Below, one piece after another: positions 47,713 through 59,660 of a stretch of 64,000 bases of DNA. The stretch covers positions 11,214,128 to 11,278,127 of the forward strand of contig CM033744.1 in NCBI GenBank assembly GCA_019671005.1. The letters run 5' to 3'. Within the stretch, counting starts at the first letter, position 1; each line of letters opens with the position of its first letter. Made by a program: the position numbers and the translations under genes. The DNA comes from Hibiscus mutabilis (lineage: Eukaryota > Streptophyta > Magnoliopsida > Malvales > Malvaceae). The notes under the pieces were generated by a model that did not search any database, was not told where the DNA came from, and saw only the letters and a list, made by a program, of their open reading frames with translations.

Positions 47713-50700
47713 TTTAGTGGTATTAAAGCCTAGGTTTAGCCGGTTCTAGGAAAAACCCTGAGGTGGTTAGGAGTCGAGAATAGGTGTCTAGTGAATACGA
47801 GCCCGTGTGTCTAAGTTGTACTCTTCAAGACTGGAATCTAGATGGTGTACCCTGTGTCCGCGTGTGTTGCTGGTTGCGACATTAAGATAGATTCGATCGC
47901 GGTCGTGAGGGATGTGATGTTGGCTGATTCCTTTGAGAATAATTTTGAGTTCGGAGTTATCTCAGACGTTAAGCTTGGGTTTATAGAAGAATAGAGGAGT
48001 TGAGGGTGTGCCATCCTCTTATCGCTTGAGAAGTAATCATAGCAGTAAGGATCGTGTTAATGACTAATCTCTTAGAAGATGATTCTGAGGCTAGGGTGGT
48101 CCCAGACATTGAGCTTTAGATGGCATAATGGATGTAAGAGTTGAGGATGTGTCATTCTTTCATCATCGAGTAATAATCGTGGCTATGTACCGTAAGCTAC
48201 CTTGGAGCCTTGAGTTCATAGGGAAAACCTCTAGTGGCGAGATTCCATATGTTGGTGGATGACCCTTATAAGACGGAACTAAGATGACCTGCGTTCGATC
48301 GACCAGTGGTAGAATGTTAACCGAGGGTCCCTCTACCTTGGAAAAAGGGTCTTTGATAGTAGGGTACCGTGTGTTGGGGATGTAGCATGCCTATGCATTT
48401 TCATCTAATATGGAGAAGTACATGATGGTTGTGAGTTCTCAAGTATGATCTTAGTAGGCTGAATGCCCTGAGATCTCGAGCAAGGTATGCTTGTTTCGGT
48501 TGTTTATAGTAGTGGTCGGAAGGATATTGCACGAGGTAATGTTTGAGTAATGCTTGAGAATACGTGGTTGACAGATACAACGAAGTTATCTCCTAAATGA
48601 GTTGATATGATCTTGGCCACCGATTGTCGTCCGGTCATGAGCCAGCTTGAGATGACAAGTGTAGTGTTAGAAGCTTCGAGGTTTCGGGGGAACCAAACCC
48701 AGGGTAGTGAGAAAGACAACTACCATCTTCTGAATGCGGTTCAGACTAGTTGGGTCGACGGCGCACGATTGACCAAGGAGAGTCGTGAAGGGAGCCATGT
48801 TTCTTTAAAAGGATGAGCATTATTGTTACAAATCTAAGTATAGAAAAAAGGGTTGAGAAAGGATAACTTGATCAATCGGATTGATGGTTAAGAAACACTC
48901 AATGAGATTTGAGGATAACTTGGAATAGTCTTAAGGGAATTCTAATAGTGTCGTATTTTTATTAAAGGTAATGCATACGAATGGTAAGAGACCGTAGAGT
49001 CGGGTCTACAGTCTGCGCTCCCAATATGAGATATTTTTATGGATGAGTTTCGAAAAAAAATAAAAAATACATCAGTAAGGTACACATGGATGAGGTGAGG
49101 ACCAGTTTCTACATCTGATTCAAGGAGATCAAACAGTGTTTGCTTATTAGTAAGAGTTTTTGCATTTGAGCCGTTATGCCCAGAGTTGTTGTCACGAAAG
49201 AGTTGAGGTGTAAGAGGTTCAGATAAGGCTTGAATGTTGACTTTCAGTTGCGTGTGATAGCGAGCCCGCTTGGGGCATTCTCCGAGTTAGCCAATAGTGC
49301 AAAGGCACTTAAGCGACTGCAGAGTTCAGCATTTAATCGGTTCGAAGATTCTAGAGGTCATGATATAGAGATCTAGGATATCGTGAATTTCTCTCCCTAT
49401 CTGCATGAGGGGTTTTGTGCTTCGAAGAGAGTTGCTTCAGATCAGTCACCGAGAGTCAGTTCGGGATCTAGATCGAGGGTTCGTAGAGAATTTTTGGTTC
49501 TTCCTCAAGAAGGGAGTATTGATGGTTTTATTGGAGCATCACTTCTATCGGCATGCGAGTATTATGGCCGACATCACCTTGGAGTATGCTTTTTTGCTTA
49601 AGAGGGTTTTCTATCGGTGCCGGGCACTAAGGCATATGGCAAGAGATTGCCCAGTTGTGGATAAGGATAAATCAATTCAGTCTCAGAGGTTGGCTACTTC
49701 CCGACATGATTAAAGTTTTGCTAAAGGCAGAGCTAGGCCACTGTCAGGACATTAAGGTAGAGGTTATATGAGATCCACTGCTAGGTTTGGTGCGAGAGGT
49801 GTTTCTAGGCAGTCTGCTACTCAGATTAGAGTTGATAGCGTTGCGACCAAAGATATATTAGGTAATTAAGCTTTGTGTTGGTTTCAGTTGTTGTGGTAGT
49901 CGTTTATCTCTTCGGTTGAGTAATAGACCGGTTCTTGTGAGGTGAATCTTGGTAAATCTTGGGTTGTTGTTACTTTAGATGGTAAATAGATTTGCATTCT
50001 TTGCTAGATAAGGTTTTATCATAGACGGTTGTTGAGAGTGCATGAGTGCCATATGATGTGAGTGAGAAGATGAGAAGTTTTAGATTGCTTGAATCTAATT
50101 TTTAGTGTTAGATGAGAAGAATCTTAACCTCTCTAGAGTGGATGTTGTTCTCTATAGTGCTAGCTCGAGAAAGGTTATGTATGTTGCAAGATGTTCTTAG
50201 CTTGCGTTGTATACGCAAGGGTTGAGAGTCCCTGGTCTTAGAGTTGTGGGTGTTTTGAGGGTATAGAGGTACCCTTGGTGAAAGAGCAATCTTATCAGTT
50301 GATTGTGGATTAGAACAGCGGTAAAGGTAAGGTTGAGTTTGTTGTTAATGTCCATCGCCCTGTGGTATGGTACTTAACGAACTCTTTGTTAGAGGCACTC
50401 TTGGTCAAGCGACCGATTGGGTATTGTTGCTAAGTTCTTCGTCAAGATCGCGTTTGCGTGAGAATAACTTGTATGGTGGCTTTGGATGTGTTGGGATGTA
50501 GTGTAACGGTAGGAGACCATTGTCGGTTTTGCGTGGGTTTGGTGACCCTGTTGTGGCCGTAGAATGTGAGAGCTTCTCGTGTTGTTGTCAGAGTAAGGTA
50601 CCGTAGAAAAGGGTACATGAAGATTGTGATGAACATGGTTGAGGTTTTAAGGGTGAATCGCGATGATAGTTGTTCGGCTTGTACACATGTTTAGCTAGAT

Positions 50701-51632
50701 CTCGGGGAGTTAGAGGATTGCCCAATTGAGTTCGACTAAGGTTATTATCGGTTAAGACAAACAAGGTAGAAGTTACCAGAGTAGCGCAACGGAAATATGG
50801 ATCAATAGCTGTGTTGAGGGTAACCGAATAGTTGTGGTGCAAAAAAATATTTTTAGACGGGCCAATTGGAGATCCTTGAGAATAGTCAAATGACTATTCA
50901 CATCTAATTGTTTAGACTGGTTCAATGGTTAGAAGAAGGTGTTCAGACCTTTACAGATAGAACGGTTAGTTTTGGGTTGCTTGTACGAGTTCGTAAGTGG
51001 CGGTGGCCATCTCTCGGAACTGAGTAGTTGAATTGTAAGTGGTTTTCGATCCTGTTAAAAGTAACTTTGGATAAAGTAGAGTTTTAGGTTCTGACTTGGT
51101 GGGTCAAATCTAGAGAAAGAAGTTGTTAGTTCAAGGTAGATTGATGTTAATGACTGATTGTTAGGGTTTTGCTTATCCTTTTGTGGTTTGGCCGGGATAT
51201 GGTTGTTAGGCGTGATACGTTCTCGATAGTGTTTTGTGAATGTGGTACAGTGTTTTAGACACAGATAAAGTCTAAGTTTAGTTTTGGCTGACAGATGCTA
51301 ATAGAAAGGATGGTTAACCGAGATAGAATCCCTTGAAGGTGAGTGCTTTAAGTTGATGTTTAAACAACGTGGCTCGAGGTTGGTGGTGTTACCATGCTTA
51401 GCGGATCGTCGTAAGTGTCATTGGCTATTGCAAAAGAGTCGTGGAAAATCTCAAGAGAAGTGTTGAGAGCGTGTGGCTTAATGCTATCGTTCTGTTTAAG
51501 GTAGATTGAGAGGGACTCTCCCTAATCAAGATGATCATGTTTGAATAGTGAGATTTTTAGGTCTATTTTGGTTCATCTCTCTTGTATCCATCTAAATTTT
51601 AAGGACAAAATTTTCTTTAAGGAGGGGAAAGT
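47713..51632 (+). mobile_element. Internal region 2 of the three-LTR array
   Basis: It is collinear with internal region 1, with scattered substitutions and small indels. The primer site is decayed (TGGTATTAAAGCC at 47718-47730). The purine tract ttaaggaggggaaagt precedes LTR3. It contains a gag remnant and no pol. Confidence 0.7.
49175..49860 (+). pseudogene. Gag remnant with zinc-knuckle trace (internal 2)
   Basis: It is the counterpart of 42700-43350. FSPYLHEGFCASKRVASDQS (49389 on) and, in another frame, FYRCRALRHMARDCP (49609-49653) are recognisable. The first knuckle Cys is Phe here, whereas it is Arg in the other copy. The frame change between the two parts shows the gene is dead. Confidence 0.6.
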
Positions 51633-54364
51633 TGTAACGACATGGGTTTCAGAACTCGAGGGTTGGGTTAACCCAAGGCATGAGCTTCGCGTTTGGGCTG
51701 AGATATTGGTCCTTGAGAGCCTTGTTGGGCTTGAAGGAAAGCTTTTGGGCTTGTGTTGTTGGGTTGTGATAGGCTAAGGTGAAAATAAAAATGGCAAATG
51801 GGTAAAAGCATAATTGAAGGCAAAGAGAGCTGATGTGGGACATTATTTTCTGCAGAAAATAGGGGGAGTGAGATCATCTTGGTCCTCTTGTTCCCTCTCT
51901 CTCCCATTCTTATCTTCCACCCAAACTTCTTTATGTTAAAGGTTAAATCTTTAAGAGTTTGAGTAAGAATCTCGTTTGGGGCAAGAAGGGGAGCTTGTTC
52001 AGCTTTGAGAGATCTACCAATCAAGGTAAGGATAGCTATCTTGTTTGGGGCAATAAGGGAAGCTTGTTCAAATTTAAGAGATCTACCAATCAAGGTAAGG
52101 ATAGCTAGTTATGGTGGAGATTGAGGTTTTGGTGGGGGTTAGTGTGGATGAACGAGAATGGTCTTCGAAAACTTCTTCCTCAGCTCTAATTCGAGGTTAG
52201 TACACTACTAACTCCTATAGTTTCCTGGAAATCATAAAAATAGGCTTTGATGTATGTATTGGTGTTCTTGGCTTGGTTATAACTTAAGTGGTTGTGAATG
52301 GTAAATCATGAGATAGATGTTGCTAAGGCTTAAAATTGGTAGAAACCCACTTAATACCTTCACAATAACTTTTAGGATCGATTTGGGACTTAACCATAGA
52401 GGTTAAGGGTGGGATTGGTGAAATCCCGAGCTTTAGGTTTTAAAATCTGGGCTCGAGTACCGGTACAGGGTAGCTGTGTACCTGTACTCCTTTGTAAATT
52501 TAGAGGAGGGTCGTGAGGGGAGTACCGGTATGCCTCCCCGTGTATCGGTACCCCTTGCAAGGTAAGAAATCTAATAGAGCTTTGGCGTACCGGTACACAA
52601 GGGGCGTATCGGTACCCACTATTACATTGCATAGAAAGGCTTTGAGTACCGGTACGGTACGTAGCGTATCAGTACGTCCTTGGGCTAAATTCCTTCAAAT
52701 ATAGTAATGGTATTGGTACTCATTTGAGAGTATTGGTATGCGTTGTTGCTTGCCTGAGAGAGGCTTAGCGTACTGGTACGCGTATGTGAGAGTACTGGAA
52801 TGAGGTGGATTGGTACGAGGTGATCCTAGTACCGATGATGAGTACCAGTACAACATATAGTGTATCGATACGGCTTGGGGTCCAATTCTTTCCAACCAAA
52901 TTAGAGTATCGGTACTCATGTTGGAATATTGATACCTAGAGTAGAGTACCGATACTTACCTTAGAGTATCGATACTCGCCGGGTAATCTGCCCAATAATT
53001 TTGAGGTTGCGTTCGGGGGTGCTATAATTCGAGGCAAAAGGCCCTATAGGTTCGTTAAGGTGTAAAATGAACATTAAAACTGATAAATGGAGATTGTTAA
53101 CCTCGAATGAGAATAATAGGCTAATAATATGGTAAATATCGGGTAAACTATGTGTGATGGAAACCAATAGAGATCCTAGGTGGATCATTGATGTTGTGTG
53201 GTAATTTAGGCCCTTGCTGTGTGCGGAAGGGGAGCCTATAAGGTTGAGTCTTATCAGATAATAAGATAAATTAATGAGAATGGCTAATGTGTACCTTCAT
53301 AACATAATAATAAATCAATAAGCTCAATAGGCCAGTTTAATAACTGATAAAAACCATAAGGCTATGGTAAAGGTGTTAGAGCTGTGTGCGGTATGACCCT
53401 TGTGTCGAGGTTTGGAGCTGTGTGGTAGCTAGGGTCCTTGATGTGTGCTGATGGGACGCCTAGATGGTCGAGTCATCCCTTGTTTTTGTGATTTAGATAC
53501 CCTAAAGTGTGTTGCAACACCTTGAAGACTCCCAAATGTTGGATCCCGATGCTATGTGGACGCGGGCCTCATTCGAAGATGCTTGATGTGAGATTCCAGG
53601 AATGGATATAGGATCCCGATGCTTAGTGGACGCGAGCCTCATCCCTTGAGTATAGGATCCCGATGCTTAGTGGACGCGGGTCTTGCTCAGAGTATAGGAT
53701 CCCGATGCTTAGTGGACGCTAGCCTTGCTCCTAATGTGGGACCTTGATGCTTAGTGGACGCGAGCCCCATTCCATATATATATAATTATGTTTATCTGTG
53801 TGATGCTAGGTAAACGTATGAGGTACTTGTTTAAGCTGTGTGCGTGGTCATACATTCATAATGCTATGTGTTTAGGCGGATACGGTAGCGCCATTGTTAT
53901 CTTGCCATGATGTCATTCATGTTGCATTGCTTTATTTATGATTTTCATGAAGCATGGTTGAGTGGCGGTGTATTCACTGAGCTTTGTTAGCTCAGCGTTC
54001 GGAATCGTTGTTTCCGATCGCAGGTTAGTAGGTTTGGATTGTTCTTGGAGGAGTACCATCAAGGAAGGATTCCAGCGCCTCGTCTCACCAGAGTACAATA
54101 TTGAGGTCCTTCGGCTATGTATTCGTAGGAACCTATTGTATTTTGTAAATCGTATTTGAATTTTCAAATGATCGAGTCAAAGGTTTATAATGTAATTTTA
54201 AAGGAGCTCCACTGTATATGTTTTCAATAATTATTATGTTTTATTGGGTTGTATTTAAATGGATTTTCATAATGGATTGTAGATTGGGCAAAACTAGGTC
54301 AAAGTTTCATGGTAATGGGTTAGGCTTGAGGCCCAAATGTGACATCCGGGTCGAGGGTGATACA
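51633..54364 (+). repeat. LTR3 of the three-LTR array
   Basis: It starts TGTAACGACATGGG and ends ggtgatacaa at the TSD. It carries a 69-bp tandem duplication (51969-52037 and 52038-52106) that is absent from LTR1 and LTR2. The palindrome cluster is at about 52455-52985 and the ggatcccgatgct units at about 53540-53780. Confidence 0.85.
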
Positions 54365-57323
54365 AAGGATTTCTAAGAGAAATTTTATTCGATGAGGATT
54401 TTCGATAATTATCAGAATAATAGACTGAGTTAGGAAAATTCAGTATAAGTCCTTAGGAAAAGAAGTTTTTATGAGATAATAATATTAATTTTCCGAATAT
54501 GGAAATATAAACTTTTTGAAATAAATCCAATAGCTCGGTAAAGGTAAAATCGCAGTCAAAGTTTAAGTGGAATTCAGGTATCCGGATCGAACTGGAAAAC
54601 TATGAAATTTTACTATATGATAGAAGAAGGATATAAAAATCATTCCCAAGTTTTGGAAATATTTTTAGTTCGATCCAGGATGAATCCTATGATTTATTTT
54701 GATTAATGAATTTATTTAGTAACTGATAAAATTCTCGGTAATTATCGGTACATCGAATCAAACTAGAATTTTCAAGACAATTCCAAAAGTTATGGAAAAT
54801 TCATAAAATATTATTTTATGAATATTTTAATATGTCTAGTTAGAATTCAACAAGATTTAGTTGAATTTTTACAAAAATGGCAAACTAGATGAAATTGTGA
54901 ATAGTTGAGGACAAGTTAGTCAATTTGCCTCCAATGGCAATTTTGAAATATTTAGGAAGTGGCATGGGCATTTTAGTAATTTCCCATCTTAAGATTTAAT
55001 CCTAGCCATTGATTGATGATAGGATCAATTTGAGCCCTTGGATTTAAGATTAATTAATTAAATGAAATTAAAATTTAATTGATTACAATTGACAATATTG
55101 GATTAAATTCAATAAAAAAAGAAAGTCAAAGATGAACAAAAAATTGCTCATCTTTTTCTCTCTATTTCGTGAGATTAAGAAAGCTTGGGGGAGGATAAAA
55201 AACATTTCTTTGGCAATTTTGAAGGATTTTAAGCAAGATTCAAGGTATGATCCTTTAGAATAATTTGTTCTACATTCAATTCTCTACATTTTGGTAGTAA
55301 TATTGCATGGTGTTGTGAAGAGCTGTTTGAGTTATTGATGAGAAAGAATTAGGGAATTGATGTGCTAAGTTGAAGTTAGGACTTGAATTACATGAATTCA
55401 ATATTGTTTTGATGAAATTAAACTTGGATTTTGTTTAATTTCATGATGAAGTTAAGAACCCTAACCCTAAAATTTAGGGATTTATTTAGGGAATTGAAAT
55501 TAAAGGATGTTTATGAAAGATTAAGGCTTGTACATGCTTGATTTAGTGATTGGAATGAAGAATTATGTTGAATTGCATTAAGTGACCAAAACAAAAATTA
55601 GGTAAAGTTGGGGGGCTGATCTGTTATGGCTGGAAATGATATGAACTTGGATTGAATTGATGAATAGCATGCTTAAATTGCTTAGATTTAAAAGTTGGGA
55701 GCTTGTATCTTTAAGTGACCATTTCGGCCAAGTAAGAAAAATTGAAGGACCAATTCGGATTTGGCTTAAATGAAGGGGAAAATTATGAGGAAAATATAGT
55801 TTGAGTATATTTCATTGAATTGAATATAGAAAGTTTAATTTTGATGTTTGGATCAAAATAAAGTTCTAGAACGATAGAATGACCAAAATGGCAAGCATGA
55901 AGAAGTTTAGGGATTGAATTGTGATACTGAAAATTTATGAGTACTTAATTTAGATTATTGATTTAAGTACTTGAATTGAATAAAGGAAGGGAAAAGTAGC
56001 TTAATTACTTAAAGGACTAATTCAGCCAAGTATGAAAGTTTAGGGACCAATTCGGCAATATAGCTATTGATGGAGACTAATTTTGATTTTTGGTTAAATA
56101 ATTGTTTAAGCCTATTTTGATGAAGGATGTAAAGAGAACTTATGAATACACGTTTCATTTAGTTATTTGAAGTAAAATGATAGGACTAAATTGATAAGTA
56201 AAGAAATAAGGAGAAGTTATGGTAAATTTAGAAACTAAATATGGAAAGTTAGGTAGAATTTAAATTATGGCAGTAAGTTTAGAAATTCACCATAAATTCT
56301 ATAAAAATGGTTAGATGATGAATTTTATTCCGATATAAAGGTATGTTAGTCTAGTTTAGTTTCCAACAAACGAAAGCTGATTTCGAGTTCCGAGTTAAAA
56401 TATATGAATTTTTATTCGAATGAAGGTCAGAAAAATTATAGAGCAGTTTTCTGCCTAAACAATCTGTGATGTGAATTCAATGATTTTTCATAATTTGTTG
56501 TAGATTTTATTAATTTATGATGCTTATACCGTTAGAACCGTTATCAGATCTAGTTTCTCCAATATAAAGTAAATTAAAATCCAGTATGTATTCTGCCCTA
56601 TTCAAGTAAATCTTTGAAGGTAGCGCATGCTGTCAGAAAATAGAATTTGAAACATTCTGTATTTAAAGGTTAGATAGCAAGCTCGGAAGAATTATTGGAA
56701 GTTCAAATTAGTCATTAAGGACCATAACGAGTTTTCGAAAAGTACAAAGAAGAAAGGAAAATATTGGAAATTTTATATTAGGATGATTATGTTAAAAAGC
56801 AAGTTTAAGGTATTGTTAGATTTGAGTCTAACGAATATTTTATTGTATTTATATGATTAATCAAGTCGAGTCCGAATCAGACAAGGTTCGAGGGATTATG
56901 AAAGAAAGGATTGAACTAGGACCTAGAGAGGCATCATGTTAAGTGGCCAATGTGAGTGCATTTTACTTATTTATTATATATGTGTGATATGAGTGAGTGC
57001 ATTATATGTATTTATGACATGTTATTAAATATGATGACTTGCGATGAGTCAGTCTTGGTATAAATAAAAATGCATGATGGCTTATTTATGCAAATAGCAT
57101 AAAATATTAAATGGCATATTGATACTATGATTGTAGCATAATGATTTACCCAAGGTAAATCGAATATCAGATATTGGGTATAAACGGCCATTATTGAATT
57201 ATGCATGATATTACTCATGGATTGGATATTAAATGTGAAAAATACTACATTGATATGCCGAAGTACTAGTGTGAGAGTCTTTGGTATAATTGGATATCCA
57301 AAAAGTCATACCAATTGCAATCC

Positions 57324-57817
57324 AGCACTACGGTGAGATCCAGACACTACGGTGTTGTTTAGACATTACGGTGTCGATTAGCACAATAAGATGCTATAAT
57401 GAGTAGCAAATGGCGTCCTCGAGTATGTACTCATCATCAGACGCTACGGCGTTGCAGACACTACGGTGTCGTTATGATGACTCGTATACCATAGGTTCAC
57501 ATAAAATTGTACTTTGGGCTATAATTCATGAAAAAGCTTTTATGCAGGAGGATAAGCCATTGAATGCCCAAGTATTACAACATGAGAATCTTTGGTATAG
57601 TTGAATATCCATAGAGTCCTAGCAACTGCGTCATAGCACTACGGTGCGAGATAGACCCTTCGGGGTCGAGTTAGACTCTACAGAGTCGGTTCAAACACTA
57701 CGGTGTTACATAACACAAAATGTGCGAGTATGAGGAGCAAAGAGCGTCATCGAGTACGTACTCATCTCAGTCGCTTCGGCAATGCAGACGTTACGACGTC
57801 GTAGACACTATGGTGTT
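57324..57817 (+). repeat. Array of about 12 covarying UNCG-type mini-hairpins
   Basis: Short inverted repeats with 4-5-bp arms and a 4-nt loop. Examples are GACACTACGGTGTC (57457-57470), GCACTACGGTGC (57636-57647), GACCCTTCGGGGTC (57654-57667), GACTCTACAGAGTC (57674-57687), AACACTACGGTGTT (57694-57707) and GACGTTACGACGTC (57787-57800). Others are near 57326, 57343, 57362, 57440, 57770 and 57804. The arms differ between units but stay complementary, and the loop is mostly TACG or TTCG. As RNA these would be UNCG tetraloop hairpins. Function is unknown. Confidence 0.75.
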
Positions 57818-58362
57818 GTGATGACTTGCGTACCATGACATTACATGATTTTGTACTTTGAGCTATAATACATAAAATGCATTTTATGCAAGCAGTTAAG
57901 CTAAAAAATGCTTAACGTATACTTGATTTATAAAATAGAGGTTTGATGTTATGATATAAACTGCAATTGGGACTCACTTACTATTATGCAGGAAATGTAT
58001 TGCACTGTTATATGAAAGAGGAATGACTTCGATAAGTCTATTTTATATGATTTTATACATTGAAATGATTTATTTTAAATTATAGTTGCCTCATTAAGTT
58101 GTTACTTAGCGTGTGCTGTTTCACATGTAGGTTATTGGAAACTTACTGGAAGAGGAGTCAAGCATGTTGATCAAGCTGCAGTTTGCCAAACATCAGTAAG
58201 ATATTCTAATTCATGATATTCTCTAGTGGGCATGTATCAATTTATTAGTTGGTTGTTTTAAAGGATTATTTTAAAAAAATTACAAGTATAGAATTATATT
58301 AAATAATATTGTGACATCCTTAATGTGTATTTGTACTACGAGTATACGTTAAGGGTGTTATA

Positions 58363-58801
58363 AAACGCCAGGCAATACGTCATTTTTGGTGTTCTTCTCA
58401 GCTTCATAGCTCAAAACAAGGTTGTACCTTGATTTATGCTAAAGTTTGGGTTTTGCTGTCCAAAAACTTGTCTTTAGTGTAGTTTGGGCGTTTTAGGTTG
58501 AAATGGGAAGTACCCTTTTCATCCTTGTTATTGATTCAAGCGTTCATAACACTCATTCAACAATCAAAACTTTGCATCAATTCCTCACATAGGTCATGGC
58601 GTAGAATGCACGATTTTATAAAAACTAACGACCCAAAACCAATTTCTTCAAGAACAAGATCAATCTCCAAATCGTACAATTGATTCTGACTACACCTTGT
58701 GTCAAAAGATGTCTAGAGGGGATAAAATAAACAACCGTTACGTCAATCTCAATATAAACTTATACTGTATCAAACAAATAATGTCTTTATACTACTATTA
58801 C
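58363..58801. other. Intergenic DNA after the old LTR-like unit
   Basis: No gene is supported. The 61-codon frame at 58498-58683 has no recognisable domain. Further 3' exons of the HMG-box-like gene, if any, would lie here but were not found. Confidence 0.4.
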
Positions 58802-59253
58802 CTTCTTCGGAAAGTCTGATTTCTAGTCTTTGTATGCCTCATTCTCCTTCTGAGTTTCATCAATGTAATGTTGTTTGTCTTCCTTCGACATGTTCCCCAA
58901 TTTCTTGCCTAACTTTTTCCTAACCTACGAATGACAAATTTAAATTCATTTAACATTTTACATACGCCTTTAACAAACATCATAAACCACTGAAACCTAC
59001 CATATTAGTCATTTTTTTCTCAGTTTGCTTCATCCTCTTACATTCACCTTGACTGTAAAACATTAAAATAACGAAGGTATACATTCAATCATTCATTATG
59101 AGAAGAAATAAGAATATATATTTTTTGTGCGTACGACCTATCACATATGGCCAACATCTCAGCACCAGCTTCCTTAGCAACTTCATTATGAACTTCATCA
59201 GCAACTGTATCAGCAACTTCGTCAAAAACGGGATTCAAATTTAAAGTTGTCAT
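58802..59253 (-). pseudogene. HMG-box-like gene fragment with a premature stop
   Basis: Three minus-strand exons with GT-AG borders and matching phases: 59138-59253 (from the ATG), 59001-59052 and 58802-58924. The product begins MTTLNLNPVFDEVADTVADE, then AKEAGAEMLAICD, SQGECKRMKQTEKKMTNM, and VRKKLGKKLGNMSKEDKQHY followed by IDETQKENEAYKD and an in-frame TAG at exon codon 34. The last exon resembles the second half of an HMG box (the K-LG-KW--MS-EDK--Y pattern), but the conserved Trp and the first half are missing. A leader intron (59255-59535) with an upstream exon from 59536 suggests it was once a transcribed gene. The identification is tentative. Confidence 0.4.
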
Positions 59254-59535
59254 CCTAAAAAATAAATCTTCACATGAAACAGTGTAGAAACAAACCAACT
59301 CACTCATAAATAAACTTTTCATCATTACAAACAAATCTAACATTTTTAGGTTCAAAGAGATAGAAACATTTTAAAAAATGAAACAGAAAAAACTTTTTAT
59401 CCCGAATCGATGAAAAATATTCAATTTAAACAGATTTCCTCCAACAATAAATGCAATTCCATACCAAAATTCCAAAGCACAACCTTAGATTTCAAATATT
59501 TCGCAAATAAACAAACTTAGGGTTTTGATTGTTAC

Positions 59536-59660
59536 CTTTGCTTTGTTCGAAATGGACACGATTGCACAGATTCAGTTGCAAACCTAAATTAAGGTTTCTA
59601 TCATTTACACTAGCCAAACGTTTTTTACAAATGAAGAGGATTCTCCAGATTTTCAGCGGG
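59536..59660 (-). other. Putative 5' leader exon of the HMG-box-like gene
   Basis: The minus strand ends in AGCAAAG|GTAAC at 59536/59535, a good donor. The matching acceptor TTTTTTAG|GATG lies directly before the start codon at 59253. The upstream limit is a guess. Confidence 0.35.

Larger units (their letters stand above)
38610..54364 (+). mobile_element. Three-LTR tandem Ty3/gypsy array
   Basis: The order is LTR1 (38610-41226), internal 1 (41227-45158), LTR2 (45159-47712), internal 2 (47713-51632), LTR3 (51633-54364). The outer flanks share a perfect 5-bp duplication, AAGGA (38605-38609 and 54365-54369). Each internal region begins with a primer site (TGGTATCAGAGCC at 41232; decayed at the second copy), and LTR2 and LTR3 are preceded by purine tracts. 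One TSD around all three LTRs points to a single insertion followed by unequal recombination. Both internal regions (about 3.9 kb) hold only gag remnants. Confidence 0.85.
38040..58362 (+). mobile_element. Old LTR-like unit split by a nested retrotransposon array
   Basis: Inverted ends TGTAACACCCTAA (38040) and TTAAGGGTGTTATA (58362) are flanked by AAATG (38035-38039) and AAACG (58363-58367), a 5-bp duplication with one C/T difference. Removing the inserted array (38610-54364 plus one TSD copy) leaves about 4.56 kb with no gag or pol, consistent with a long solo LTR. The 3' part (57324-57817) carries an unusual array of small hairpins, listed separately. The open frames in it, such as 57410-57604, are not credible genes. 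Confidence 0.6.
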
